Positions 24,995 through 34,016 of a stretch of 64,000 bases of DNA are shown here, piece after piece. The notes beneath the pieces were generated by a model. The model was not told where the DNA came from. It did not search any database and saw only the letters and a list, made by a program, of their open reading frames with translations. Position 1 is the first letter of the stretch, and the number at the start of each line of letters is the position of its first letter. Location of the stretch: the NCBI GenBank assembly GCA_040878005.1, contig JBBDMW010000040.1, positions 1-64,000 of the forward strand, in the 5' to 3' direction. The stretch comes from JBBDMW01 sp040878005. Its GTDB lineage: Bacteria; Chloroflexota; Dehalococcoidia; Lucifugimonadales; Lucifugimonadaceae. The translations under genes and the position numbers were made by a program.

Positions 24995-25828
24995 CTAAAT
25001 TCCCGAGAAGAGATCTGTCTCAGGCTGGCCGCCGTTCCACGGCGGCTCTATTCTCACCAGGTGTTCCATCTCCATGAAAAGCCGTTGCACATCGGCCGGG
25101 AGCATCTGAACCGGGAACGCCTGAGAACGGTGCTCCGCTATCGCTGCCTTCCGAACGGACAGGTACATGGAAGTATCCAGGCGCGTAGTGATGTCTTTTT
25201 CGGCGGCCCCCATCCCGGAGACGTCGATGTTAGCCATGTCCCAGTCAGGATTGAACTCCTTCGCCCACTGGGAAAACGCCTGGAGAAAGCTCTTTGGGAT
25301 CACCCAGTAATAGAGCTTCGCAGGCGTCCACGGAGGTTCGCCTGAACTGGACATATAAGCCGGATCACCTGCGAGGTGGAATGCAGCCGTGGTGGTGCGT
25401 GAAACGTACTTGTGATCCGGGTGGCCGTATCCGCCCTCCGGGTCCTGGGTGACCACAACATGCGGCTTCAGCCGTCGTATGGCGCTCACGAATGAGGCAA
25501 TGATCACGTCTTCAGGTATGTTGATGAACGAGCCGGGGTCCCTGTTGCCATCACTTCCGTCCATACCGGAGTCCCGGTATCCGAGTACCTCAACCCGGGA
25601 CACCCCCATGACTGCAGCGGCGGCGCGCAATTCTGCTTCACGAACCTGCGGAAGTGTCTCTGGAGTGGCCATGGAGCCCGGGGCGATCTCGCCCAGTTCC
25701 CCGCGGGTCGCGCAGACGACTGAAACCTCCACGCCCTCCGCTGCATGCTTCGCCAGCAACGACCCGGTCCCAAACGTCTCATCGTCGGGGTGGGCTACCG
25801 TTATCAAAAGCCTGCGCGGCTCATTCAT
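24995..25828 (-). CDS. PIG-L/LmbE family deacetylase
   Basis: Members are zinc N-acetylglucosaminyl deacetylases, including MshB and BshB of mycothiol and bacillithiol synthesis. The 277-residue protein opens with LLITVAHPDDETFGTGSLLA, where AHPDDE holds the metal His and Asp. It contains VVTQDPEGGYGHPDHKYVSR, whose HPDH supplies the other ligand. The ATG at 25828 (MNEPRRLL) is chosen because the family motif begins a few residues later; 51 further upstream codons lack homology. It is 23 nt downstream of a DinB-like gene on the same strand. The substrate is unproven. Confidence 0.9.
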   Translation of the reverse strand: MNEPRRLLITVAHPDDETFGTGSLLAKHAAEGVEVSVVCATRGELGEIAPGSMATPETLPQVREAELRAAAAVMGVSRVEVLGYRDSGMDGSDGNRDPGSFINIPEDVIIASFVSAIRRLKPHVVVTQDPEGGYGHPDHKYVSRTTTAAFHLAGDPAYMSSSGEPPWTPAKLYYWVIPKSFLQAFSQWAKEFNPDWDMANIDVSGMGAAEKDITTRLDTSMYLSVRKAAIAEHRSQAFPVQMLPADVQRLFMEMEHLVRIEPPWNGGQPETDLFSGI

Positions 25829-25851
25829 TATCAATTCAAATCCCCAGTGGT

Positions 25852-26544
25852 TTAAAGCGAAAGCCTCGTTTTCCTCGCAGCGCCCGCCATTGGGCCTTCG
25901 CCCTTTACGGTGACGCCGGATTGCCGCCCCGTGACGAACAGCATCAACTCCAGCGGCGGACCCATCAACCGCGCATCCCAATTTTCACCGTCTTCGGACG
26001 CTTTCGGCCAGATCAGCCGGCTGGACAACGTGAATGCCCTGCCAGACGGAGCTTCAAAGCGAAGCCTCCCCGTCGTGCCAAGCTTCCTGAACTGGTAGCG
26101 GGCAAACAGCTTGAGCGCAGGCCAAAGCACCTCTTCGGGAGGCTCATGTTCCCGGACAATCCCGAGGGGCCTGAGGACATCTTCCACGTGCACGACCTCC
26201 TCGGTCACGTTTAGATATGCTCCCGGCCTGCCCAGCCATCGCAGGGTGAAAGGCAATGGGTTCGTCCTGAGAGCCCGTGCGGCCTGGGCAGGCCCCAGTT
26301 CCGCCTGCCTGCGTTGCCAATCCGCCACCCAGGCCAAAGGCGACTGCACACGGAGGACTGCTGCCAGGGCGCGCCATGGGAAGCGATCATAGGCCATGAT
26401 GTGGTTCACCACCTCCCCAACGGTCCAGCCCCGGCAGGCGCTGCGGGAATGCCACTGTTCAAGCGTCAGGCCATCGACAACATCTGCCAGCATCCGCCGC
26501 TCAGCGCGGATCACCGCGATAATCTCACTCCTGGTGGGGTTCAT
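25852..26544 (-). CDS. DinB-like/maleylpyruvate isomerase N-terminal family protein
   Basis: This 230-residue four-helix metalloprotein resembles the mycothiol-dependent maleylpyruvate isomerase and DinB/BstA thiol-transferase group. The N-terminal bundle has ERRMLADVVDGLTLEQWHSRSACRGWTVGEVVNHIMAYDRF, and EEVVHVEDVLRPLG provides the second His/Asp metal ligand site. The C-terminal part around 150-225 resembles the SCP2-like tail common in this group (LTLSSRLIWP, then PPLELMLFVTGRQ). It probably forms an operon with the LmbE-type deacetylase. Activity is inferred from fold only. Confidence 0.82.
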   Translation of the reverse strand: MNPTRSEIIAVIRAERRMLADVVDGLTLEQWHSRSACRGWTVGEVVNHIMAYDRFPWRALAAVLRVQSPLAWVADWQRRQAELGPAQAARALRTNPLPFTLRWLGRPGAYLNVTEEVVHVEDVLRPLGIVREHEPPEEVLWPALKLFARYQFRKLGTTGRLRFEAPSGRAFTLSSRLIWPKASEDGENWDARLMGPPLELMLFVTGRQSGVTVKGEGPMAGAARKTRLSL

Positions 26545-26696
26545 GCTCTTTCTGCTCCCATCGCCCGCGTGCAGGTTCAGTCGGGTGGCGCGTGGTACAT
26601 GGCAGGATTAACATCCATTGCGCTGGATACGCCTTCGAATATACCGGAGTGCGCCAGACTCAATGTTGGCGCAATTCGTCCGTTCACGGAGATTCC

Positions 26697-27839
26697 ATGA
26701 AAATCACAAAAGTGCGCCCGCTCCTGTTGAACCGCTACCTCCTGGTGCAGGTTGAAACAGACGCCGGGATAACCGGCCTGGGCGAATCAGGCGCCTGGGG
26801 GTTCCTGGAGGCCTCGGCCGCAGCAATAGAAAAGTTCGGCCGGTACCTGGTCGGCCAGGACCCGTTGCGCATTGAACATCACTGGCAGTATATGTACCGG
26901 TTCTCTCACTTTCGCGGGTCCGCGGTCATGGGCGCCATCAGTGCAATAGACATAGCCCTGTGGGACATCATGGGCAAACACTTCGATGCACCCGTCCACC
27001 AGTTGCTCGGCGGCAAGGTGCGTGACAAGGCCCGCGTGTACTACCACGTCTTCGGGGAGACAAAGCAGGAGCTGCTGGACGGCATTGTTGACGCGAAAAA
27101 CCAGGGGTTCACGGCGGTCGGCCATCTAACGCCATTCCTGGACGAGGAGCGGGAGGTGCCCTACTTCAAGACGCACGCTGACAAGATCAGTGATGCGATC
27201 GATACCGTTGGCCGGTACCGAGAGGCGGTGGGCAATGAAGTGGACCTCTGCATAGAGATACACCGCCGAATGACCCCCACAGAGGCGGTCCAGCTGGGAC
27301 TCGGCATAGAAAAGTTCCACCCGTTTTTCTTTGAGGACCCGGTCACACCTGACAACGTAGACGAGATGGAGTACGTCGCAGACAAGATCAACATCCCCAT
27401 CGCAACGGGTGAGCGCTACACGACGATGTGGGAGTTCGAGATGGCCCTGCGCCGGAACGCCGTGCAGTACGTGCGCCCGGATGTATGCCTGGTGGGCGGC
27501 ATTTCAGGCGCCAGGAAAGTCGCAGCGCTGGCGGAAGCCCGCCATGTTGGTGTGGTGCCGCACAACCCCCTCAGCCCGGTCAGCACTGCCGCGTGTCTGC
27601 AGATAGCTGCTACCGCCCCCAACTTCGCGCTGCAGGAGTACCCCATTGGCGAATCCGTCCCGCCAAAGAGCGATCTAGTCACGGGCCGGGCTGAGCATGA
27701 TGGCAAAGGCTTCCTGGTCATTTCTGACCGTCCCGGGATAGGCGTGGAGTTGAAACCGGACGCCGCTGAAAAGGTGAAGTACACGCCACGCGAAGTAGTG
27801 ACCCGGCTGCATGCGGACGGTTCCGTAGTTGACCAGTAG
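26697..27839 (+). CDS. Enolase superfamily protein (galactonate/mannonate dehydratase-like), copy 2
   Basis: The 380-residue protein has a clear capping domain (MKITKVRPLLLNRYLLVQVETDAG) and barrel. Likely ligands are Glu and His in CIEIHRRM, Glu in FFFEDPV and Glu in IATGERYTT, with a catalytic His in VPHNPLSP. The E/D-x-H at the first ligand and the PHNP-x-SP motif are typical of D-galactonate-type sugar-acid dehydratases. GGAG lies 5 nt upstream of the ATG. The pyrophosphatase gene follows on the same strand 54 nt later. The exact sugar acid cannot be read from sequence. Confidence 0.9.
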   Translation: MKITKVRPLLLNRYLLVQVETDAGITGLGESGAWGFLEASAAAIEKFGRYLVGQDPLRIEHHWQYMYRFSHFRGSAVMGAISAIDIALWDIMGKHFDAPVHQLLGGKVRDKARVYYHVFGETKQELLDGIVDAKNQGFTAVGHLTPFLDEEREVPYFKTHADKISDAIDTVGRYREAVGNEVDLCIEIHRRMTPTEAVQLGLGIEKFHPFFFEDPVTPDNVDEMEYVADKINIPIATGERYTTMWEFEMALRRNAVQYVRPDVCLVGGISGARKVAALAEARHVGVVPHNPLSPVSTAACLQIAATAPNFALQEYPIGESVPPKSDLVTGRAEHDGKGFLVISDRPGIGVELKPDAAEKVKYTPREVVTRLHADGSVVDQ

Positions 27840-27893
27840 ACGGCTGTCGCCGCATGGCGCAACCAGCCGAGATGCAGCCAGGGGACTCGACCA

Positions 27894-28439
27894 TTGACAC
27901 ATCCGTGGCATGACATCCCGATCGGCCTCGGTGCGCCGGATGAAATAACCGGAGTGGTGGAGATCCCCAAGGGCGGACACGTCAAGTACGAGCTGGACAA
28001 GGCGACCGGCCTCCTAAAGGTCGACCGGGTGCTGTACTCGTCGGTGGTGTACCCGGCCAACTACGGCTTCATCCCCCAGACCCTGGGTGACGATGACGAC
28101 CCGCTGGACATACTCGCGCTCATGCAGGAACCTGTAGTCCCTCTGAGCGCCCTTCGCCTGCGGCCCATAGGCGTAATGATGATGCTTGACCAGGGCCAGC
28201 GGGACGAAAAGATAGTCTGTGCCCACCTCGATGACCCGGAGTTCGAGTTTTACACGGACATTAGCCAGTTGCCCCCGCACCGCCTGAGGGAACTGCGGCG
28301 CTTCTTCCAGGACTACAAGGCCCTGGAGAACAAGGAAGTCCTGGTGCAGGACTTCCTGGGACCTGAGCAGGCGGTGGCGGCAATCCGCAGCGCCATGGCA
28401 AACTACCGGGCCGCGTTCCCGGCACAGGCACAGGGCTGA
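27894..28439 (+). CDS. ppa: Inorganic pyrophosphatase, family I
   Basis: This soluble enzyme hydrolyses pyrophosphate released by biosynthesis. The 181-residue protein has the family core IPKGGHVKYELDKATG and SSVVYPANYGFIPQTLGDDDDPLDILAL, with the Asp-rich metal site, and ends with FFQDYKALENKEVLV. The start is a TTG at 27894 with AGGGGA about 7 nt upstream; nearby ATGs are out of frame. It follows an enolase-superfamily gene and is convergent with the DUF2851 gene. Confidence 0.95.
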   Translation: MTHPWHDIPIGLGAPDEITGVVEIPKGGHVKYELDKATGLLKVDRVLYSSVVYPANYGFIPQTLGDDDDPLDILALMQEPVVPLSALRLRPIGVMMMLDQGQRDEKIVCAHLDDPEFEFYTDISQLPPHRLRELRRFFQDYKALENKEVLVQDFLGPEQAVAAIRSAMANYRAAFPAQAQG

Positions 28440-28463
28440 CAGGCCAGCTCCGGCTGCAGGGCG

Positions 28464-29687
28464 CTATAGTAACGGCAACTGCCGCGGACGCACGATCTTT
28501 GTGCTCATTGACCGGTACAGGAACAGCAGCCCCTGCTGCTCCCTCGCTCCGGGAACTTCGGGCTGCACACCATGGGCGGCCAAAAGTGTTCTCGCCTCAC
28601 GCGTGATGGCGTTCTCAGGCAGGCGTGGATGCTCCCTGTACAGGTCCTCGCAGCGGCGGGCGAGAGGCTTGTCGCCACGGATCCGCGCCAGAGCATGCAC
28701 GCCGGGCAAGACTGCGTTCACCACTATCTCCCCGGCACGCCCTGTGCCCACAAGTGCAGCCGCACCCTGTCCCGATGCCTGTCCCACGGTGAAATGGGCT
28801 GCCAGGTCTTTCGCATGCGCAGCATTTTTGATTGCACTCTCAATGGCCGCCGCCGGGCCGCCATTGCTCAACCACAGCGCTGCCAACGCCGCTGCAGCTG
28901 GAACCCTCCGCCGCGGGTCATTGGCGGGACGTCCGGCCGGACGAGTCCACGCAGGCGGCTTGCCGGGAAGCTTCCCGGTGCCGTAGGGCTTTGGCCCCAG
29001 CCCCGCCGCCCACATCAGCAACGTAGCCAGGTCATGATCGGCCGAACCGGCGCCAGAGCAACGTTGGACGACCTGCTGCCAGGGCACCCGCTGGGCAAGC
29101 TGCCTGAACGCCGACTTGTTCCGCGGGTAACCCAGGCACTCCAGCACCGCAGCGTACAGCGCCTGGTCCGGCCCCTCTGCTTGTATTTCGACTTCCAGTC
29201 CGCTGCTTCTGGCAGCGAACCGCTGGTCCCCGGCCATTCCCAGGTCCAGAACCGGAATGGCAGGCGGACGAGGAGCGATGGTCCGTGAGACAAGCGCCGG
29301 GCCTATCGGGAGGAGCGGTATGCGAACGCCCGCGGCGTTGGTGGTCGAGTCGGCATCTCCTGTATCCAGCGCCACGTGAAATACAACACCGTTGTAACGC
29401 GGGTCCCGGTGGTGGCCGTGCTGACGCCAGTCCCCCGCCCGAACATGTATCTCCACGTCGCCGAACAGACGGACGCCATCGTCACGCTCGATAATGGCGT
29501 CCCTGAAGTCCGGCCCCAGGCTGCCGCCGGGCCGGCCGGGATAAACAACGCGATACGACCTGCCGTCGCGTGACCTCAGCAGCACATGCCCATCGCCTGC
29601 CCGCCTCCAGGCGGAATGGAGAATCTCCTCGGAAAGCCTTCCGCCGCCATCGCCAACCGGACCAGGCGGCCTGTGCCCCTCCCGCAT
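28464..29687 (-). CDS. DUF2851 family protein of unknown function
   Basis: The 407-residue protein shows the DUF2851 core near its N-terminus: SLGPDFRDAIIERDDGVRLFGDVEIHVRAGDWRQHGHHRDPRYNGVVFHV. It carries conserved Asp, Glu and His residues in a nuclease-like arrangement (GPDF, GDVEIH, W..HGH, YN.VVFHV). A long Ala/Gly/Pro-rich middle follows. The C-terminal helical region includes Cys/Arg-rich YREHPRLPENAITREAR. The frame is open to 29930, but the family usually starts just before LSEEILHSAW, so I chose the ATG at 29687. The family's function is not established. Confidence 0.8.
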   Translation of the reverse strand: MREGHRPPGPVGDGGGRLSEEILHSAWRRAGDGHVLLRSRDGRSYRVVYPGRPGGSLGPDFRDAIIERDDGVRLFGDVEIHVRAGDWRQHGHHRDPRYNGVVFHVALDTGDADSTTNAAGVRIPLLPIGPALVSRTIAPRPPAIPVLDLGMAGDQRFAARSSGLEVEIQAEGPDQALYAAVLECLGYPRNKSAFRQLAQRVPWQQVVQRCSGAGSADHDLATLLMWAAGLGPKPYGTGKLPGKPPAWTRPAGRPANDPRRRVPAAAALAALWLSNGGPAAAIESAIKNAAHAKDLAAHFTVGQASGQGAAALVGTGRAGEIVVNAVLPGVHALARIRGDKPLARRCEDLYREHPRLPENAITREARTLLAAHGVQPEVPGAREQQGLLFLYRSMSTKIVRPRQLPLL

Positions 29688-29961
29688 GACGGCCCTAGCA
29701 CGATGGGTACCGCGTTCCGGCAGCCCGTAGCCAGCGCGGCGCTCACGCAGGACCGGGCACCGCCGGACGGCACTGCCACAGGAGCCGCCGTAGCTCCCGG
29801 CAACGTACGGCCGACAAACTTCCGGCAAAGCCCACGACCGCCAGGCGCGCTCAGCCTGCGACGTCAGCGAAGGCCGACGCGCACAGGCGACGGTGTGTCC
29901 TGGCGAATTGTCGAGCGTTGCGCCAATCATCAGCAGCGGAAGTTTGCCCTCCAGGGCAGGC

Positions 29962-30714
29962 TCAGGAGCTTACGGCATCGTTCTTGTGCTTTGCCACGAA
30001 CTCCCTTGCATAACCCAGCATCATCTCCTGGATCCCGGTGCCAGTGGACATGTCCCCGCCTGCGGTCTTGCCTGCGGCCCGTGCCCTGCGGTCCACCTCT
30101 TCGGTCGCAGCGACGCGGTCCGAGTGGTTTGGCTCTCCCGGGTGGCCGAGCGAGGCAGAGAAGTCATGCGGACCGCCGGTAACGCCGGTCAGCCCCTTCA
30201 CATTCAGTATGTCGTCCAGGTTATCCCAGGCTTTCTTTGACTCTATTTGAGCCACGACGATCATGTTGGCGTTGGACCATTTTGCGAAGCCCAGTTTGCC
30301 TCCATAAACATCATCCAGCTTCTTCTGGTCGTTGAACTCAGTGCCACGTCCGCCGCCCCACGACCGCCATCCGTCCGTCGGGAACAGGCAGGCATCAGCC
30401 AGCGCCTGCGCTTCTTCGCCCGTCTCAACGTGGGGGCCGGTTATGCCCTGTATGCCCCGGTCCAGCCACAGGTTGATCGTGTTCGGCTCCCGGTTCGGCA
30501 CCCGCGCCGTCACAGACATTCCGTATCCATTGGCGACGCGGACGATATCGTCAATCGATTCTGGCGTGAAAGCTCCATGCTCGCCATCGCAGTTGATGGC
30601 ATCGAACCCCACGTGCGCCGCCAGTTCCACCAGGTAGAGGGACGGTGACGTCAATGAGAAGCTGAGCGCCTTGAGACCCTGCTTGTTCTTATTGAGGATT
30701 GTGTTTTCAATCAT
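29962..30714 (-). CDS. HpcH/HpaI family class II aldolase
   Basis: These metal-dependent aldolases cleave 2-keto-3-deoxy acids into pyruvate and an aldehyde. The 250-residue protein shows HVGFDAINCDGEHGAFTPESI (base/metal region), SVTARVPNREPNTINLWLDRGIQGITGPHVE with the substrate Arg, and VVAQIESKKAW, whose Glu is a metal ligand. TGGPHDFSASLGHPG supplies the second ligand, Asp. It lies 97 nt downstream of an enolase-superfamily dehydratase on the same strand, suggesting a two-step dehydrate-then-cleave route. Confidence 0.92.
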   Translation of the reverse strand: MIENTILNKNKQGLKALSFSLTSPSLYLVELAAHVGFDAINCDGEHGAFTPESIDDIVRVANGYGMSVTARVPNREPNTINLWLDRGIQGITGPHVETGEEAQALADACLFPTDGWRSWGGGRGTEFNDQKKLDDVYGGKLGFAKWSNANMIVVAQIESKKAWDNLDDILNVKGLTGVTGGPHDFSASLGHPGEPNHSDRVAATEEVDRRARAAGKTAGGDMSTGTGIQEMMLGYAREFVAKHKNDAVSS

Positions 30715-30811
30715 TGATGCTGACTCCTCGACTCATCGTGCAGTCAGTGGCGCTACTTGCTGTAGGCCCTGCACCTTTGCCATCCGTCGTTACAGAAAAG
30801 TTCATATCGGC

Positions 30812-31966
30812 TCATATGCCCCGGACTGTCCCTCCACGCGCGTTCACCTTCTCCAGCGGTGGGTGAGCCGCGATCTCATCGTCGTTGAGCGTAAGACCCA
30901 GGCCGGGAGCGTCAGACAACTCTATGTAGCCGTCCTTCTGCCGGGGGAAGCCGTCCATCACCGTGAAGTAGTGGCCGGTGTAGAACTCAGCGTGGTACTC
31001 CTGTATCAGGAAGTTGAATACTGAAGCGTCCAGGTGCATCTCGGCCAGGGCGCCAACCGGGCTGCACACGTTGTGCGGCGCCATTGTGACATGCCTTGCC
31101 TCCGCCATGATGGCTATCTTCTTAAGCTCGGTGATGCCGCCTGCGTTGGCAATGTCCGGCTGGAGCACATCGGCCGCACGCTGCTCCAGGATCTGCATAA
31201 ACGGGAATTTTGTGTACAGCTTTTCACCCGTGGCAATCGGTATGTCTACCCTCTCGCGCACTTCTGCCAGCTCCGATATGTTCTCGGGTGATACGGGCTC
31301 CTCGTAGAACAGTGGGAGGTACTCCTCCAGCCGCTTGCCCAGCTGAATCGCCGTGGCCACGTTGAACTTGGCATGGGCCTCAACCAGGATGTCCACGTTC
31401 GGGCCCACCGACTGCCGCACCGCAGCCACGCGGTCCTGTGCCAACTGCGCCTCCGCCAGGGAGATGGTGTAATAGTTTTCCTGGCCAAACGGGTCGAACT
31501 TCATCGCGGTGTAGCCCATGTCCACCACGCGTTTCGCCTCATCCCCATTCTGCTGAGGAGTGCCCGGGTTGGTATACCAACCGTTGGCGTACACGCGGAT
31601 TCTCTTCCGGTGCGCTCCGCCCAGCAGCTTGTAAACCGGTTGCCCCAGTACCCTGCCCTTGATATCCCATAGCGCTATGTCCACACCTGAGAGCGCAGTG
31701 GTTGCAAGGCGGCCGGATCGGGCTTGCGTGTCATGGAAAAGAGCGGTCCACAGCACCTCGGAGTCGAGCGGGTCAGCGCCGTTCAAGTACTTGGTGAACC
31801 AGCCCTCGATGATGGCCATGACCTCCGGGTCATTTTCCATCGCGCTGGCATCCCCCAGCCCGTACACGGCAGGGTCATCAGTCAGCACCTTTACGATAAG
31901 CCAGTTGCGGCTGGCGTTGTGGTGCTTCGCCGAAAACCGGCGGAACTCAACACCCGTGATCTTCAT
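30812..31966 (-). CDS. Enolase superfamily protein (mandelate racemase family dehydratase-like), copy 3
   Basis: The 384-residue protein has capping domain MKITGVEFRRFSAKHHNASRNWLIVKV and a barrel with Lys in AMKFDPFG, Glu-x-His in LVEAHAKFN, Glu in FYEEPVSP and Glu in IATGEKLYTKF. The catalytic-type His is in APHNVCSPVG. This resembles acid-sugar dehydratases. The aldolase gene follows directly, so the likely product is a 2-keto-3-deoxy acid cleaved by that enzyme. Copies 2 and 3 share the ATGE(R/K) and PHN motifs, whereas copy 1 is more distant. Confidence 0.9.
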   Translation of the reverse strand: MKITGVEFRRFSAKHHNASRNWLIVKVLTDDPAVYGLGDASAMENDPEVMAIIEGWFTKYLNGADPLDSEVLWTALFHDTQARSGRLATTALSGVDIALWDIKGRVLGQPVYKLLGGAHRKRIRVYANGWYTNPGTPQQNGDEAKRVVDMGYTAMKFDPFGQENYYTISLAEAQLAQDRVAAVRQSVGPNVDILVEAHAKFNVATAIQLGKRLEEYLPLFYEEPVSPENISELAEVRERVDIPIATGEKLYTKFPFMQILEQRAADVLQPDIANAGGITELKKIAIMAEARHVTMAPHNVCSPVGALAEMHLDASVFNFLIQEYHAEFYTGHYFTVMDGFPRQKDGYIELSDAPGLGLTLNDDEIAAHPPLEKVNARGGTVRGI

Positions 31967-32225
31967 TCTTGCTTGCTCCCAACTTTCTGGCCTTTTCTAT
32001 CGGCCGTCATTCCTGGCCATCTAACCAGGAAAGCGCTGCTCGCCACTGCCTCAATACCGGCAGCAGTTGTAACATCCGGCTGGCGGCGGCAGTGTACAAC
32101 CCTTTTTGTTGAAGGATGCATACGTGTTGCACCAGTGCAGGCCAGGTGGAAGAATTCAGCGTCCTCCACAACCAACCCCGGCGGAAACGCACGTAGTGTC
32201 AGGCACAGCAGGGAGACGCAGTGAC

Positions 32226-33293
32226 ATGAGCAATCCTGGGACGTTCCGCCTCTGGGCCATAAGTGATGCACATGTTGGCACAGACCTGAAACACGGCCGC
32301 CGCAGCCTTGCCGAAGCCATACTGCAGGCCGAGCGTGGCGGAGACGAGGGCGGCCCCCCGTTTGACTGGGACATTGCCGTGAACCTCGGGGATTTTTCCG
32401 GTTCGCAGACTCCACCGGATGATGATGAAGGGCAGGAGGTGGTGCGGCAGTACGCGGTCTCTACGAAGCACCCGCGGGGGCACTTCTATGACGTTGTGGG
32501 CAACCATGACGCCTCGGGGCCGGACGAACCAGCCCAGTGGTGGTTCCGGAAGTGGATTGATCCCACGGGCGAAGCCACAGCAAACTCCGGAGTCAACGCA
32601 GACCTCCGCCCGCACCCGGTCACCGGCACATGGGAGCGCTACAGGTTCCAGGCGGGAAACGTCCTGTTCCTGATGCTTGCGGACCGCAATGACGGCGGCC
32701 CCCCGGTGGGCCGCGGCCCGGCCGGTGGCTACCCGGCCGGTGCGATAACCGGCGAGACTTTCGACTGGTGGATGGACCAGGTGGAGTCCAACCAGGACAA
32801 GATCATAGTAACCGGGCACCACCACATGCTCAGGGAAACCACGGTGGCGTCAGGTCCATGGGAGGGAGTGGACAACGGGTACCACGGCCGCTTCGAAGAC
32901 GGCGGCCCGGCGGGATCGTCGTTCATTTACTGGGTGGACGGCCAACCGGACACCGGCCGGATAGAGAACTACCTCTCCCAGAACCCCGGCGCCATCGACC
33001 TGTGGCTCGGAGCGCACACCCACACCCATCCGGATGACCGTACAGGCGGCCGGTCTCATATCGAGACGAAGTGGGGAGTCAACTTTGTGAACGTCTCAGC
33101 TTTGGCCCGCCATCACGCCCAGCGCACTACAGTGCCAATGAGCCGCCTGCTCACGTTCACGGAAGGCAGTGAAACCCTCAATGTCCGCTGCTACCTGCAC
33201 ACAGGACAGTACGCGCCCCAGGGCTGGTACCCACCGGCGGAGCGCGCTCTCAGGCTGCGCCACCCGTTCCAATCTGCCGGCGAGCCCCATTAA
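32226..33293 (+). CDS. Calcineurin-like metallophosphoesterase
   Basis: The 355-residue protein has all metal motifs of the superfamily: SDAHVGTD, VNLGDFSG, VVGNHDASG, VTGHHHML and the final GAHTHTHPDD. It has no signal peptide, so it is probably cytoplasmic. The ATG at 32226 follows GGGAG at a spacing of about 9. The substrate (nucleotide, phosphodiester or protein phosphate) is unknown. It is divergent from the dehydratase-aldolase pair. Confidence 0.88.
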   Translation: MSNPGTFRLWAISDAHVGTDLKHGRRSLAEAILQAERGGDEGGPPFDWDIAVNLGDFSGSQTPPDDDEGQEVVRQYAVSTKHPRGHFYDVVGNHDASGPDEPAQWWFRKWIDPTGEATANSGVNADLRPHPVTGTWERYRFQAGNVLFLMLADRNDGGPPVGRGPAGGYPAGAITGETFDWWMDQVESNQDKIIVTGHHHMLRETTVASGPWEGVDNGYHGRFEDGGPAGSSFIYWVDGQPDTGRIENYLSQNPGAIDLWLGAHTHTHPDDRTGGRSHIETKWGVNFVNVSALARHHAQRTTVPMSRLLTFTEGSETLNVRCYLHTGQYAPQGWYPPAERALRLRHPFQSAGEPH

Positions 33294-33444
33294 GACTCCG
33301 GCGGTTGAACCACCCGAATATCACCGGCTCCTCACTCCGAGGTGTGACGATGCGATGCGTCCACACCAATTAGCCTTCATTGAGAGACACCCGCCCGCTA
33401 TCTGCCTCAATGTTGAAGCTGCCCGTTGACCGGAGGGAACAAAG

Positions 33445-33894
33445 GTGGCCAGTACCATAGAGAAAAGCATTGACGTAGCGGTGCCGGTGAGCACCGCGTA
33501 CAACCAGTGGACACAGTTCGAGCTCTTTCCAGAATTCATGGAGGGCGTAGAAGAAGTCCGGCAGTTGGATGACCGTCACATCCACTGGCGGGCGTCCATC
33601 GGAGGCAATGAAGAGGAGTGGGACGCAGAGATCACAGCGCAGATCCCAGACCAGCGCATTGCATGGCGCAGCATAGGCGGCAAGGAAAACGCCGGTGTAG
33701 TCACCTTCCACCCGGTGGACCCTGATACCACCCGCATCACTCTCCAGATCGTCTATGAGCCTGAAGGCGTCATGGAGAACGTGGGCGATGCGCTGGGAGT
33801 GGTGGACCGCAGGGCCGAAGGCGACCTGGAGCGTTTCAAAGAAATGATTGAGTCACGCGGAACGGAGACTGGTGCCTGGCGTGGCGAAATCTGA
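33445..33894 (+). CDS. SRPBCC (polyketide cyclase/START-like) family protein
   Basis: The 149-residue protein is a typical Coq10/cyclase-type START fold. It has VASTIEKSIDVAVPVSTAYNQWTQFELFPEFMEGVEEVRQ at the start, paired beta strands in the middle and a long C-terminal helix (LGVVDRRAEGDLERFKEMIESRG). The start is GTG with GGAGG 8 nt upstream. These proteins bind hydrophobic ligands; the ligand is not predictable here. The gene ends in a strong terminator. Confidence 0.88.
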   Translation: MASTIEKSIDVAVPVSTAYNQWTQFELFPEFMEGVEEVRQLDDRHIHWRASIGGNEEEWDAEITAQIPDQRIAWRSIGGKENAGVVTFHPVDPDTTRITLQIVYEPEGVMENVGDALGVVDRRAEGDLERFKEMIESRGTETGAWRGEI

Positions 33895-33925
33895 ACGGCA
33901 GCCTGAGACTTCAGAAAGCATTCGC

Positions 33926-33955
33926 ACAAGCCCCGGACCTGTGTCCGGGGCTTGT
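33926..33955 (+). terminator. Hairpin terminator after SRPBCC gene
   Basis: ACAAGCCCCGGAC (33926-33938) pairs with GTCCGGGGCTTGT (33943-33955) as a 13-bp perfect stem with a 4-nt loop. A short TTCGTC tail follows. Confidence 0.85.
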
Positions 33956-34016
33956 TTCGTCATAATCAAACTCAAATGAGAGCATCTTTGCATCAATTGC
34001 CCCGGGACGGACGACG

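Noticed and set aside
14379..31966. A single catabolic regulon joining all three enolase-superfamily genes
   Set aside because: They are on different strands with unrelated genes between, and no shared operator was seen.
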